Below, piece by piece: positions 1 through 11,886 of a DNA stretch of 64,000 nucleotides. This DNA comes from Neofusicoccum parvum (lineage: Eukaryota; Ascomycota; Dothideomycetes; Botryosphaeriales; Botryosphaeriaceae), in assembly GCA_020912385.1 (NCBI GenBank), contig CP087207.1:2790001-2854000 (forward strand), in the 5' to 3' direction. Made by a program: the position numbers and the translations under genes. Each line of letters begins with the position of its first letter. Positions within the stretch are counted from its first letter, which is position 1. The notes under the pieces were generated by a model, which was not told the origin of the DNA, did no database searches, and saw only the letters and a program-made list of their open reading frames with translations.

Positions 1-1230
1 CCGGTAAATCCGTGGATAAGGAGTTTGCTTCAAAAATCACGGCAGTAATGGACTTGGGTCCCTCCGCTGCAGAAAAGTTAGTCAACCCTCAACTTATGCG
101 GGAGTTGAGACTTCATACCGCTCTTCGCTCTTCTCTCTTCTCTCTCTTCTCTAGTTAGCTTGAGGTGGGATCTAATCGCCTCCAGATGTGCATCACTCGG
201 CCTGTCCTTTTCTTTCGTTTTCTCGGTCTTGGAAGCCTGCTTCTGTAGTTCAGAGGCATCCCATGCAAGAACGGTGGAGATAATCCTAAAATGTTTAGCT
301 GTAGCTAAGGAACAAAAACGTCCAACGAAATCAACTTACGATTGCAACAGGTTCATTCCCTCGTCTGCATTTTTACTAATACCAACCCAGTTCGTGAGCG
401 TGCTGACGCTGAATTTCGCAAGAACTAGCCTGACCATTCCATTGATCATGGTGGCTGCATTGCCGACTTTGAGCGTCTGGCGGATGATGCTGTACGGGAC
501 AAGCTTGTGGAGATTGGCGAGAATCCGCAACATGGCCTGGCCGTCTGGCGAAACAACCAGAATATGGTGCATGAGAGAAGCTAGGCTACGATTATGTCAG
601 CTTGAGGACTTCGGTTTAAAAATAGAGAGGCGGGTTCGGCGCGTACTTGACAAGAATAAATTCGTGGGCTGCCTGAACCAGCGGAGAGTGGTCTTCCAGG
701 TTGTCGGTCTCTGCGCACGTGGTGAACAGCTCGTCGATCATGCCGCCGTAGACGAGCTGCTGGAGGAAGTCGTCCCAGGCCTGCATCACGTCGTCGGGCT
801 TCGACGTGTCATAGCTGCGGGCGGCGTCGACATCCTTCATGGGAAAGCCGCCGAGCGCGCCCTTGGCGGGATACTCGATCAGCGCGGAAATGGCGGTTGC
901 CAGGGTCTTCCGCATGCCCACGGAGCCCTTATCGTAGCTCTCGGAAAGCTCTGCCGCGCCGAGTTTCTCGACGATGGTCTGGATCCGCTCCTTCCAGAAG
1001 ACATCGGCCACGCTGGACAGGCCGGGCAGGGTCAGGGCAAACTTGGAGAGCAGGGCGCGCAGGATGGGCGAGGTGCAAGGCTGGGCGGCGTCCTTCGCGA
1101 AGGGGTGGCCGTATTGGTGGATGGCATCGGGCCACTTGAAATTTTCGATCTCGCTGTAGACCTCATGGTGGGTCAGGACGTCGAAGAGAGCGTGCGCCTG
1201 GCGGGGCGAGAGCTCGGGGCTGGAAGACAT
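1..1230 (-). CDS. PX domain-associated (DUF3818/PXB) protein, 3' part outside window
   Basis: N-terminal part of a fungal PX-domain protein with the PX-associated and DUF3818 regions, a family implicated in phosphoinositide-dependent membrane and endosomal sorting. Exons read 1230-647, 585-340, 285-119 and 66-1 (continuing beyond the window). The three introns are 61, 54 and 52 nt, with donors GTACGC, GTAAGT and GTATGA. The frame stays open across every junction. The start MSSSPELSPRQAHALFDVLT is the first ATG and matches how family members begin. The family-typical block SPDGQAMLRILANLHKLVP lies just after intron 1, followed by a charged K/E/R-rich linker in exon 3. The PX domain proper would lie in the missing C-terminal part. 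The assignment rests on remembered family similarity; the exon structure is seen directly. Confidence 0.82.
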
Positions 1231-2212
1231 GGAGGTTGGTTGTGGAGCAGCGCATGGTGGCAGCGGGCGAGAGTCGTGCTCGGTGTCGTGGCTGGTCGCG
1301 CCTGCGGCTGCGGCTGCGGCTGCGCCTGCGCCAACACCGCCATGACGTTGATGAGACGCCCGCCGCTAGGCCGAGAAGAGCCCGACGGGGGGCACGTGCG
1401 GCTGCGCTCTGCCAGTGACGGCCCGCCCAGCATCGCTCTTCCGCAACGTCTGGTCTGGATGGCTGCGGCACACATGCCCGCGCATCATGGGGCTGTTCTG
1501 CGAGCGCGGGTTCCGCAGGCCCCGGATGCACGCGACTCAGGCTCCACGCAGACGACCCGAGAAATTCGGCATCCCACGGCTTCCCAGTCACGTGCCGGCA
1601 CCCACAGCAGATCTCCTCTCTCCGCGCGCCACCTCCTTAGTTTCATCACTCCATCAACCCTGAAGCAACCGTGACGATCCTCACATGTCACCTTCTGTCT
1701 CGAAACTATGTCGTGGCAGCTTCTGAACCGCCTGCCACCCAGCGCAACCTTTGCCCTTGAGCCGTGCAGACTTTCGTCGTGACCGACTCACTCTCAACAC
1801 GGCAACTGCACGTACGGAATCGACGTCTTACTCCAGATCAAGATCGCGCATCACTTCCTCACCTCCGTGTCCAGACCTGTGTGTCAACCACCTGCAATAC
1901 TGGAGGCCTCTCGTGTCACAATCCTGACAGCTGCGGTGTGAACACTATGGTCTCAACCTTAGCACCCGCACTCAAAAATTCGGGTCCTGTGCTAAAATCT
2001 GAATATCAGTCACAGTATCAGTACCGTCAGTATTCTCATCATCCGGGTTGTCTCCTAGTTGTCGTCGCCTACCATCCGAACAGCATCGTGATTTTCACCA
2101 GGCTGGCTCTGGAGGATTTCCTGGCGCGATCCAGCATTATCCAGACGCTGTTTTCAAACAATACTTTTCTGTATATGGCACGCTTGCACCTGGCCATCGC
2201 TCACTTCCTAGA

Positions 2213-2892
2213 TTCCTGCAGCTCTTCGCGCTCATAATGCTCTCGCGAGGCTTCGGCATCACCACTCTTTCTACTTTCGCGACAACCGGGGGATCCGGAT
2301 GCCATCATTTTCTGTTGGTCTCTGTAAACGTTCTCCCCGTTTTGTTGCCCCGGCTTGGACTACCCCTTGCAGCACAGCATCGAGCTCACCTCCAGCCTTT
2401 GATGTTGTCCGGAAAACCGCTGGATCCGCTCAGAGTCAAAAAGCGTACCATGATTCTCGACCGAGACGGTTGTGTGATCAGTCTGGAAATTACGGTTGAC
2501 TGCTCGGAGAATGCGTTTCAGAAAGCCTCGACCTCCTCGACTACCAGCAGGATCCAGCCTGTACCAAGGTGTCCGTTGATCGCCTCCGCGAGTTCGTCGG
2601 CTTCGTGGGACATGTTCAGCTCATCTCGCGGACCGTGGGTATGATGTTCAGGTTGCGGGACGGCGACAGCCTGAGAATACCAGCCTCGCGATTTGCCTTT
2701 CCGGCGCACAGCTCTACCGTATTCCCTGTAGGTCTCATCGAAGGCTGCGGACCAGCGTGTTCCGGCGGCTGAAGGGCGCGTCTACTTGCATGAAGTCCAT
2801 TCCAAAGGATGTCCCAGTCGCTGGGAAGTTGGTGACACTAAGAATGACCATGTCCATCGGTTCCGGGTGCTCGGGTTATGTGCGGGTTTCTG
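2213..2892 (+). pseudogene. Possible decayed protein-coding remnant, family unknown
   Basis: One frame is open from about 2213, is stopped by TGA at 2497-2499, and then continues open in the same frame to a second stop at 2772. The part after the TGA has protein-like composition (for example CTKVSVDRLREFVGFVGHVQ). From about 2730 a +1-shifted frame carries another protein-like tail (RVYLHEVHSKGCPSRWEVGD) ending at about 2892. This could be a pseudogene with one nonsense codon and one frameshift. A CTGTAG acceptor near 2728 could explain the frame change as an intron, but no intron explains the TGA. The family is not recognised, and the reverse strand is also partly open, so chance cannot be excluded. 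Confidence 0.25.
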
Positions 2893-5216
2893 AATCTAAG
2901 GCTAAGTATGAATTTGTTTTACGGTATGCGGTGACGCGTTGCACACGGTCGCTTAGGCTCCCTGTCTATGTTTCGTTAACTGTGGTTGCGGTTTCGTTAT
3001 CTCTGGTTTCCTACGTGCTAAGGTTCACGAAAGGCTTGACCAGCACCCAAGGAAATCACCCGAGGACAAGGACTCGACGATCTGGTACTCCTCGTGTAAC
3101 CTCGATTTGAAGGCTCGCATCTTCGCGTAAGAAGGCGCACAATATCTTGTGAGGAAGCAAGGGGAGGACAAAGAAGAACAGGGGTGCCATTGTGTCATTC
3201 AGTAGGGGTATTCTCGGACAAACATGGATGCGGCATCAGTGCAAGTGCGCGGCAGAAATACAGAGGTGAGGTGGTGGAAAAGGACAGAGCGGGTGAGAAG
3301 ACGGGGACTGAGGAAGAGAATAGAGGAAATCAACAGATGCGAAGCTGAGGACGGTGATGAGAGACACGAATCTTGCCCGCAGAGCTGCTCGAAGGGAGGG
3401 AAGCACGAAAGGATAGGGAAAGGATCCACTTCGGCCTCCAGACCCCAGCCGTCCGTCCTCCACAAACATACCAAGTGGACCCAGTCCCCCTCGATAATCG
3501 AGCGCGGGGAGCAGGCGACCCACGCACGACAAGGACGACACAAAAAGTGGGACGAGTGCGGCTGGGGAAGATAGTCTCGAACCGCGGAGGTGGGGATGGA
3601 CGCATGATTCCGCACATGGTCCAAGCACGGCACCTTTCCCCCAACAGTCACCATCGCCGGTTTCCTGATCTAGCAGCGCCGAGAAGGTGTGGCGGGACAG
3701 AAAAAAAAAGGATAAGGTTGGAGCGTTCGAGCCTCATCGCGCCGTTGACGCGCGTATACTTGTAAAGGGGAAATCCGGTGTGCGCGAGAGGCGTAGGGCC
3801 AGCGAACCAGCATGGGAAGAGCAAGGCGCATCGGCATCCTCCATGTCCCATCACGCGGCGCGGCGTCTCAACAGCACCCAGTGGCTGACAACAAGCTTGA
3901 TTTGGACAACGCGTCGTCCCGCTCGGCGGGGTCGGCCAGCGGGTTGCAGTCGGTAATTATCAACCGCCCTTCAGACGGGCCGGTATCTCAACACCGACCG
4001 CCGCGGGCGTGGTGGAGAGTCCCGAGCCGGCCTCGGCGCCCCGTCGGACCATTGCAGTAGCGGACCTCCCAAGCGACCGCACCGTCCACGAGACCGCGAA
4101 GGCCAGCGTGGTGTTTCTGGCCCAGGAAAAGGCGTGGCCGGGCGCGCCTGCCCTCGTGCGGCTCACCCGAGCCTCACACGCGGCTTCGGCGCGGCTTCTA
4201 GGGCGGCCGCTAGAAGCAGCCGGCCTGCAAATTCTGCTGCCGTCCGGCCTCTTGCCCCCAGCCGTCGACACCAATTACCTCACGCGTGCCGGCAGCGGCG
4301 CGAGCTGGGCACAAGCCACTCCGGCGACTTATCAACACCAAGGAGTGCATTTCTGCGAAGATCCCCCGCCATTTTCGCCGACGCCAGCTTGGCCCCAATC
4401 AAGACTCCTGGGCGACGTCGCGCCCACGCTCGGCGCCGCATAGAACTGCGCGTTTCCCAAGCAGCTGGCTTCTAGCGCGCATCTGACGGGCTCTGCCGCG
4501 CTGTCCTGGTCGTCGGATCTCTTGCAGTCAGCTCTCCGCCGCTCGTGGTAGGTTGCTCGCGCGCAGAGTTGAGAGACCTGGTGCGCAGCCGCTCAGAGAT
4601 AGCTATCGCAGCTGTATGGAAGGCGCGCTGAATGCGCGATTATCGCAGCACCATGCCGTGATGTTGTTGGTGTTGGGGGCCCCGAGCGTGCACTTGGCAG
4701 CGTCGCCACAGCAGGGCAAGAGCAGGGTGGCGTTCCAGCAAGAGTGCTTGACGACAAGCTTGTGAGTCGTGAACTTCAGCTCCCCTCAAGAAGGCCCGCA
4801 GAGCTCTGACTAGCGAAGTCAGTAGCGTCGTCACGGCAGTCGAAGCACAGCGCAGCCGCATGCCTGAGAGCCGGCAGGCGTTGTGGGCGTTGTCACGGCC
4901 ATGTGCCGCATGTCAGCCGCGACCTTCAGCACGACCGTGGTTCTGGACTCGGCCAGCTCGCGCTGGGCTCTGGTTGGCCGCTGTTAGCTCCCTCCGCGCG
5001 CCATGACGACTCCACAGTTGCTAAAGTAGTGCGGCTTTTGAGTAAGCGGCTACAGCTCTAGTTCGGGCCACGCCGAAGCGCCCAATCGAGAGCCGGACCC
5101 AGACGCCTCCAGATTCTCTGTCGCTCGCCTGCTGGCCTTACCCCATGGGCATCTTCTCCGTGATGTGGCTCGTGCTCGCTATACACCTGAGTTTCGACTC
5201 TTCCCCAGCTCGACTG

Positions 5217-5224
5217 TATTTAAG
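5217..5224 (+). promoter_or_regulatory. TATA-like element of the sugar permease gene
   Basis: TATTTAAG lies 138 bp upstream of the permease ATG at 5362, a plausible distance for a core promoter with a short 5' leader. This is inference from the motif and its position. Confidence 0.35.
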
Positions 5225-5361
5225 CCGCGCATCTCCCGCAGCAACCATGTCTCTCACCATCGAGTCAGCTCTTCCTTCCTCTCTCGCCTGGGCATTGGGA
5301 AGAATCGCTGGATTTACCTTCGCCAACTTCCATCAATCCTCTCCGCACTATCTCGGTCAAG

Positions 5362-6859
5362 ATGGCTGGTGGTGGTTTGCCCATTACAACCCAGACCGTC
5401 GAGGGTGGATACCTCACGGGTCGCAAGCTCATCTATCCCCTTTCCCTGGTCATCTCCCTCTTCTTCCTCTGTAAGCTGCACTCCCAGTAACATGTCGTCA
5501 ACACCGCTCTAACAACGATCAGGGGGTTTCTCTTACGGCCTTCTCGATGTCCTCAACAAGCATTTCCAGACCGTTCTCGGCGTCACGAAGCTCCAGTCCA
5601 CTGGTCTTCAGGTTGTCTACTTCGGCGGTGGTTACCTTCTGTTCTCCCCCATCGCTGCTGAGGTCATGAAGCGCAAGGGCTACAAGATCACCATCCTCAT
5701 GGGTCTGGCTCTCTACTCCCTCGGCGCTGTCATGTTCTGGCCCACTGCCCACTTCTCGAAGCCTGGCAACGAGAAGGCTTCCTTCGGAGGTTTCTGCGCC
5801 TGCACTCTCGTCATCGCTTGCGGTCTCGCAACGCTTGAGACTGCCGCCAACTCGTATGCCGTGGTCATTGGCAACCCCGCCAGTGCCTCTGCGCGCCTCC
5901 AGTTCTGCCAGTCCTGGAACGGTGTCGCCTCGTTCATCGGCCCCTTGATCGCCTCCAAGTTCTTCTTCAGCGGCTCCAACGCGAACAACCTGACCAATGT
6001 CCAATTCGTCTACCTCGCCGTGGCCTGTGCTGGTGTCGCCGTCGCAATCCTTTTCGCTGTCTCCAAGCTCCCTGAGGTCACTGAGGAGCAGCTCATGGGC
6101 AAGACGGTCGCCAACCTCGCCACTGACGAGTTCGGCCAGGAGATCGGCTCGGGCCCGCTCTACAAGCAGTACAACATGATCTTCGCCTTCATCGCGCAGT
6201 TCTGCTACGTCGGCGCGCAGGTCACCATCGCGTCCTTCTTCATCAACTACGCCACGGAGAACGCGACCTTCACCTCGGCGCAGGCCTCGAACATGCTCTC
6301 GTACGCGCTCATCACCTTCACCGTCGGCCGCTTCATCGCCACCGCGCTTGCGACCGTCTTCGCGTCCGACTTCATCCTCGTGGTGTACGCGTCCATCGCC
6401 ATCGCGCTGAACGCGTACGTCTGCGCGGGGCACGGCACGGCGGCGGTCGCGATCCTGATCGTCATCTTCTTCTTCGAGGCGCCCATGTACCCGACCATCT
6501 TCACGCTGGGCACGGCCAACCTGGGGCGGCACACGCGGCGCGGCGCCGGCATCCTGGTCATGGGCGTGTCGGGCGGCGCCATCTTCCCGCCCATCCAGGG
6601 CGCCATCGCCGACGCCGCCGGCACCCGCATCTCCTACGTCGTCCCGCTCGTCGGCTTCGTCTACGTCCTCGGCTACGTCGCCTTCCACTGGATGCGCCAC
6701 GGCTTCGTCGTCATGCGCCAGAAGAACGCCGTCCTCGAGAGCCAGCCCGTCGGCGGCGCCCTCGGCGGCGTCGCCGAGACCATCCACTACGACGCCGACA
6801 AGCTGCAGGCCACCCACGTCGAGAAGCAGGGCAGCATTTCGGTTTCGCGCGTCGAGTAG
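5362..6859 (+). CDS. MFS sugar permease, FucP (L-fucose/glucose-galactose) type
   Basis: Membrane proton-sugar symporter of the FucP branch of the major facilitator superfamily. Exons are 5362-5470 and 5523-6859 (481 aa). The 52-nt GT-AG intron falls in the codon for the Trp of the first membrane segment (SLVISLFFLW-GFSYGLLDVLN), the family's characteristic start. About twelve hydrophobic segments are readable. The ones near residues 190-210, 255-280 and 340-400 are strongest (for example LIVIFFFEAPMYPTIFTLG). The GGAIFPPIQGAIAD segment is typical of FucP-like carriers. The start is chosen because GTCAAG-ATG-GCT gives a good initiation context and the intron joins in frame. GC content at third codon positions rises sharply in the second half. 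The substrate cannot be told from sequence. Confidence 0.88.
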
Positions 6860-7275
6860 GAGGCTGGAGATGGTGGAAGTTTTCCTAATTGCGGGTTCAG
6901 GGTTCGAATTGAGGGGGTGTTACGCTGGATATGATTAGATGATGATACCTTTTTCCATTTTTCTCTTTCTTAGATCTACCCGCGTAGATTACGAAATAGA
7001 CCTGATGAACTCAAACCTCAATCTGTTCGCAATGCCTTCTGAACTGTGCATGGGTGGTACGGCATTCATTCTCCACCGAGGTCATTCCTGTGTACGGTGG
7101 TAGGGCTAACGACGGACCCACGATCTCCAGAGATCGCAATCGATGGAGCGAACAGATATTGCTGGCCGAGACGACAACCACTCCGAGCTCCCCAACATAT
7201 TTCCCAAACCCCAGCATCCCCCCCTCCCGAACTCCCACCGCGAAAGACACGCAAGAACACACCGGGTATATATCA
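6860..7275. other. Convergent 3' intergenic region
   Basis: This 416-bp stretch separates the 3' ends of the sugar permease (+) and the PTH11-like receptor (-). No open frame with recognisable content was found, so it most likely holds the two 3' untranslated regions. Confidence 0.6.
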
Positions 7276-8761
7276 TCAGCACGGCTCCCTCCTCTCCCCG
7301 CTATCCTCCGAATCTTGCTGTGAGACCCCGTCAGCCAGACCAACACCACCCCCCTCTCCGCAGAAACTCACCCGTATGCTCCTCGTCACGTAGATCCCCG
7401 ACTTCCCCGCCCCCGGCGCCAGCTCCTCCTGGCTGCTGTTCGCCTCGTCCCAGTACGTGCTCGCCGTCTTCCCGGCGGCGCCGCCGCCGCTCTTCCTCGG
7501 ACTCCTGTTTCCTTCTCTGCTGCTGCTGCCGCCGCTGGTGCAGGCCGTCATGCACTGCAGTGCGACGCCGGCCGCGACCTCGTCATCGCGGCGGCCGTTG
7601 TTGCTGCTGTGCGAGTGGGCCGACGGCCCGCTGCGGTTGCTGGCGTCTTTGGGTTTGGAGTAGCCGCGCGAGGTGTTGCGCTTGGTGCGGTAGAAGGCGG
7701 CGAAGGCGGGGCAGCAGCCGATGAAGACGGCTGTGGGAGGATTTGTTAGTTTGAAAAAAAAATTTTATCTTTTTTTTCTTCAAAACGGATGGAAGGGTGG
7801 GAGTGCGAACCTATGGCTGCCTCAACTTCGGCCCATAACGCTAACCAGGAACTGCTGGGGGTGCTGTTGTTGGCTTTGACGCCGATCTGGACGACGCGGA
7901 GGATGGCGACGGTGATGCAGATGAAGCCGGAGCAGAAGAGCGCGCCGATGCCGAGTTTTTCGGCGCGGGGCATTTGGAGGTTCCAGATGAGGCGGATGGG
8001 AAGGGCCATGACTGCTTCCGTTTTAGCGTCCGAGTTGGAGATAATGGAATATAAGATCTGCTCCATACTCAGGAGGTCGGTCAGGACATCAACGGCGAAG
8101 GCGTAGTAAAGACTCGCGATTTGAGCCTTGACATCGCGGGGCGTTGCGCAAAGACCTGGGACAGGGGGTCAGAAACGTGCCATTGGTGGCGAATGGTGAG
8201 GCGAACCAGGCGTGAACCAGGCGTGCATGCTGCTGCAAGATGTGAGATTTGAGATGATGGCTCCGATGAATGTCTGATGGATTGTCATCAGCATCAATTG
8301 GTCTTGCTGTGGGTTCACGGGCTCACCAATGCACAGAAAACCACTAAAATCCACCACAGGACGATGTACGCGCGAAGGCCAGTCATTAGTCGTCGGTACA
8401 AGGCAAGCAGAGAGAACTTGACTGCCCAGAGCGTCGCCCAAAGCAGCATTGTGTTGTAGAAGAAAACTTTAATGAGCAGATTTGCATCATCCATCATCTC
8501 CGGGTAAGGTGCTGCCTCGCCACCAGTCACAGCATACAGACGATACATCGGTGGGGTGATTACGATGTAACTGACAGTGAGCGCGAGAAAGGACGCCCAG
8601 GCAAGCGCGACAAGGAAGTCCTCGACCTGGAAAGGCTTGCGCTTCCATATCCGGATGGAGAAACGCGTGATGACGGTGGCTGAAGTAATGACGATCAAAG
8701 CGGCGCCGGTGTTGGTCAAGACATTGGCAGTGAAGTAGTTCTGACTTGCCGAATCGGCCAT
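7276..8761 (-). CDS. PTH11-like rhodopsin-domain integral membrane protein
   Basis: Fungal seven-transmembrane receptor-like protein of the rhodopsin-domain (SAT4/PTH11-like) family, presumed at the plasma membrane. Exons are 8761-8327, 8273-8207, 8155-8069, 8011-7811, 7730-7372 and 7317-7276, and all junctions join in frame (396 aa). Family landmarks are RFSIRIWKRKPFQVEDFLVA near the N terminus, LTSCSSMHAWFTPG-LCATPRD across intron 2 and LPIRLIWNLQMPRAEKLGI after intron 3. The last two exons encode a hydrophilic Ser/Gly-rich cytoplasmic tail. The start at 8761 (MADSASQNYFTA) fits family N termini, although an in-frame ATG exists at 8875. The ligand is unknown. Confidence 0.85.
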
Positions 8762-9820
8762 GCTGAAGCAGGAGTGCAGAGGAGCGCGAAAAAGCAGGCG
8801 GCGAGAGGGGGGACAATGACTATTCTTTGAGCGCTGGGGAGGATTGGAATGGCCGGCGGCATCGAGGATCTCCACGAGGCGTCGATCACGTCGACCAAAC
8901 CTGGAATTGGCCGTCCAGCGAAACGGCGGCGCAATCCTGGGTCGCGGTTTGCTATATGCGTGCCGCCAAGTAGGAGGGCATCGGCTGTGTCATGCTCCAG
9001 CGAGGACATTTGATCGAGGCCTGCATTCTGGGCTGCGAGGACGCCGTTGTGCACCGGACGAACAGCGTGTGGTGCTGGCGCTGGCAGCACCGGGCGGCAA
9101 GGACTGCATCTCCCTCGCTGGTGGCGTGCGTAGCGTGGTGGTGCAAGACGCAGAGGCCAGCAAACCAAGCAGACGGTGCCACGGCGAGTTACTAAGCGCG
9201 GCCAAAGCGAGCGAGCGACATGCGAGTCATCTCAGGGCATTGGTGCAAGGGAGCAGCAAGACACGCGAGCCAGGCTGGCTGAAGAGCGCACACAGCACCT
9301 TGCATTGCGCGGGCGTGTGAACCCATGGTCCGTGGCACGGCGGATGGAATGCTTGCCGGCGGTGATATAGGAATCCTGGGCGGGCCGCAGGGCGAGCCGC
9401 CGCGTCGAAACAAAGACGGCGCGGGAGTGCGGTGCAGGCAGTGGGTGGCGGCGGTGGTGGAGGTGAAGGTGAGAGCATCGCAGCGGCAGCGGCAGCGCGC
9501 GGAAGGGCGGGGAAGCCGCGATGGCGCCGCCACCACCGTCGCCCCCAACGAGACCCATGCTCCTTTGCTCGCCATCCTGGCACGGCTCGCCCACTCTCCT
9601 TGCGGGTCCACCACAGATCCTTTGTTTACCTGCCCGTTCGACTCCGGCGGGCGCTGTGGGCTCTGCTCCTGTGCGCAATCTCTCTGAGCCGGGCGAGTCG
9701 TGCCTTCCTGGGCTGCCCGCGTTATGAAGACCCCAGAATGTCGCCCTCCAATATGACATTTCCGCTAATTTATCGCCTTCCCCCCGCTCCGTGGTACTCG
9801 CTGTTCTCCCCTGCTTCATC
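8762..9820. other. Divergent intergenic region
   Basis: About 1.06 kb between the start of the PTH11-like receptor (-) and the FAD oxidase (+). It should hold both promoters. Several overlapping open frames exist on both strands, but none has recognisable content. Confidence 0.55.
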
Positions 9821-11886
9821 ATGCGATTTCCGTTGCTTTTGGCGCTCGTTGTTGCCGCCCTGCTCGTCCAGTGTGGCCTGAGCGACACCTGGGAGCCGCC
9901 CGGCCGCAATGTCCGAGAGGCGCTTGCATCGCTGCTGGGCGCACCGCTCGATCAGCTTCCAGAAGCTCAGCTCGTCGCCGCTCTTGATGCCGGCACAACC
10001 TCTGGCTATGCCTGTTCCTTTGCTGTATGTCTCGAATCCCCGTCCCGCCTCTGATCTCTGCTTACATCCAATTGCTGTATTAGTGCTATGCTCTGGCCCT
10101 GCGCTATGGCGAGAGAGTTGCCCAGCCGGGCAGCCAGGGCTACAACTACTTCGAGGCCGAATTCTGGTCCGTTCAGCAGGCCAGCGCCCGTCCGTCATGC
10201 ATTTTCCAGCCGTCTTCTGCCAACGAGGTTTCCGTGGCCGTCCAGCTGTCCCGTCTTTTGCAATGTCCTTTTGCGGTCAAAAGTGGCGGCCATGCCGCTT
10301 TTGCTGGTGCTTCCAACATACAGGGAGGCATCACAATAGACATGAAACTGATGAACCAAGTCGATCTTCTGCCCAACAAAACCCTGGCCTCGCTCGGCCC
10401 GGGTGCCAAATGGTTCGATGTCTACACTGCACTCGAGCCGGAGGGCCTCGCCGTCGTTGGAGGCCGTGTCTCTGCCATCGGCGTTGGCGGCTTGACTCTG
10501 GGAGGTAAGGTTTCGCAATTGCTTCTTTCGTTAGGCCGTTCATATGGGCTAACCATCGCGCAGGTGGGATTTCTTTCTTCTCCGGCCTTTTCGGCTGGGC
10601 GTGCGATAACGTCGTTGACTACGAGGTATGTGGTTACGCATTTCTTTTTTCTCGTTCCGATGTTGCACATGGATTGGTATTCTGCAAGTGTCAGATCCGT
10701 CGACAGCGCATCGACTACCCGGTCACGTCGGATGGATCGGGGTGGCTAGAGATCTTCCGCTCATCTACGGCAAACGGAATGCACGGCAATTCGTGGTTAA
10801 ATACGCCACGATTATGCAGGCTCGCTTGTTCGCATTCCGTGGCTGACGATTCAAGCATTTTGTGAAGCCTTGTTTCTACATCAAGCTCCTCGAGGCTGAC
10901 CGTGTCTTGGACAGGTTGTCACTGCAAATGGGTCCGTCATCAATGTCAATCACGGAGCGGAGCCGGATCTATTTTGGGCCCTCCGAGGCGGTGGCAACAA
11001 CTTCGGGATCGTCACCCGCTTCACTGTTTCGACTTTTCCTCAGGGCCTCATGTGGGGTGGAGGACGTACCCACAGGCTGGATGAGAGGGAAAGCATCATC
11101 GATGCTTTTGCGCACTTCGGATCCAATTCTGTTCAGGACCCCAAAGCAGCCATGATATTGTCCTTCGCCTACTCTCAGGGGCAGTATGTCGCGCAGATTG
11201 ACATGCAATATGCGGAGCCTGTTTGCGACCCTCCAATCTTCGAAAACTTCACGACGACTGCGATGCCTGATGTTGTGGTTGATACGACGATGGTTCGGAC
11301 GCTCTCAAACCTCACGCAGCTGTTCAACGAATCCAACCCCAATGGCTTGCGGGAGACCTACTGGACCGCAACATATAGAAACGATGCAGATCTAGTTTCG
11401 TTCATACTGGACACTTATATGGAGGAGGTTGAGCCTATCCGCAACTGCTCCGGTCTTTTGCCCGCGTGCACTTTGCAGTTCATCACTCCGCCAATGCTCA
11501 GGCACATGGAAGAGAACGGCGGCAACGCGCTCGGACTAGAAAATGAAGACGAGCCGCTTCTACTGCTGAACCTCAACACCATGTGGCACGACGAGGCAGA
11601 CGATGATGCTGTGTTGGCCGCTGCTGCTAACATCGTCCGGAAGGTAAACGAGAAGGCCAAGACTGTGGGTCTTGATCACGAGTACGTCTACATGAACTAT
11701 GCCAGCCAGTACCAGGATCCAATAGCGGGCTATGGCCAGGCGAACAAGGAGCGATTGACAGCCATCGCGGAACGCTACGATCCGGAGAAGGTTTTCCAGA
11801 AGTTGCAACCGGGGTACTTCAAGCTTGCTAACGCACCGAAGAGTCCTTGTGTTGGTTCGATGACATGCTTCGGTAGGGATCCCTGA
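9821..11886 (+). CDS. Secreted berberine-bridge-type FAD-linked oxidoreductase
   Basis: Flavin oxidase of the VAO/BBE family, likely oxidising a carbohydrate or secondary-metabolite alcohol outside the cell. Exons are 9821-10024, 10084-10504, 10564-10625 and 10915-11886 (552 aa). It starts with a signal peptide (MRFPLLLALVVAALLVQCGL). The FAD-binding PCMH region has AVKSGGHAAF, with His138 as expected for the 8-alpha covalent FAD link, and later GVGGLTLGGGISFFSG. The Cys used by bicovalent family members is not in that second motif, so attachment is probably through His only. The BBE C-terminal domain shows YMNYASQYQDPIAGYG and the usual YDPEKVFQKLQPGYF ending. Intron 3 is 289 nt, far longer than the others. 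Confidence 0.88.

Larger units (their letters stand above)
1231..5361. other. Gene-poor intergenic stretch
   Basis: About 4.1 kb between the divergent PX-family gene and the sugar permease. All three frames on both strands are broken often, and no tRNA or rRNA was found. The GC-rich part at 3960-4500 has several overlapping open frames of the kind expected by chance. One segment (about 2213-2892) looks protein-like and is listed separately. The last few hundred bases should hold the permease promoter. Confidence 0.6.

Noticed and set aside
160..1674. 504-codon plus-strand frame over the PX-family gene
   Set aside because: The opposite strand gives a spliced protein with clear family motifs; the plus frame has low-complexity GCGC-rich content.
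3572..3653. tRNA-like segment on the minus strand (GGTTCGA and pairing ends GGGGAA/TTCCCC)
   Set aside because: The T stem and anticodon stem do not pair, so no cloverleaf forms.
3199..3765. Overlapping 130-150 codon frames on both strands
   Set aside because: Neither strand shows a domain, splice pattern or consistent codon preference; likely chance in a stop-poor stretch.
5519..6817. 432-codon open frame antisense to the sugar permease
   Set aside because: It mirrors the GC-rich codon use of the permease, encodes an implausible Asp/Glu/Arg/Gly/Val-rich product and has no membrane or domain features.
9232..9909. 225-codon minus frame upstream of the FAD oxidase
   Set aside because: It overlaps the signal peptide exon of the oxidase and has no recognisable content.
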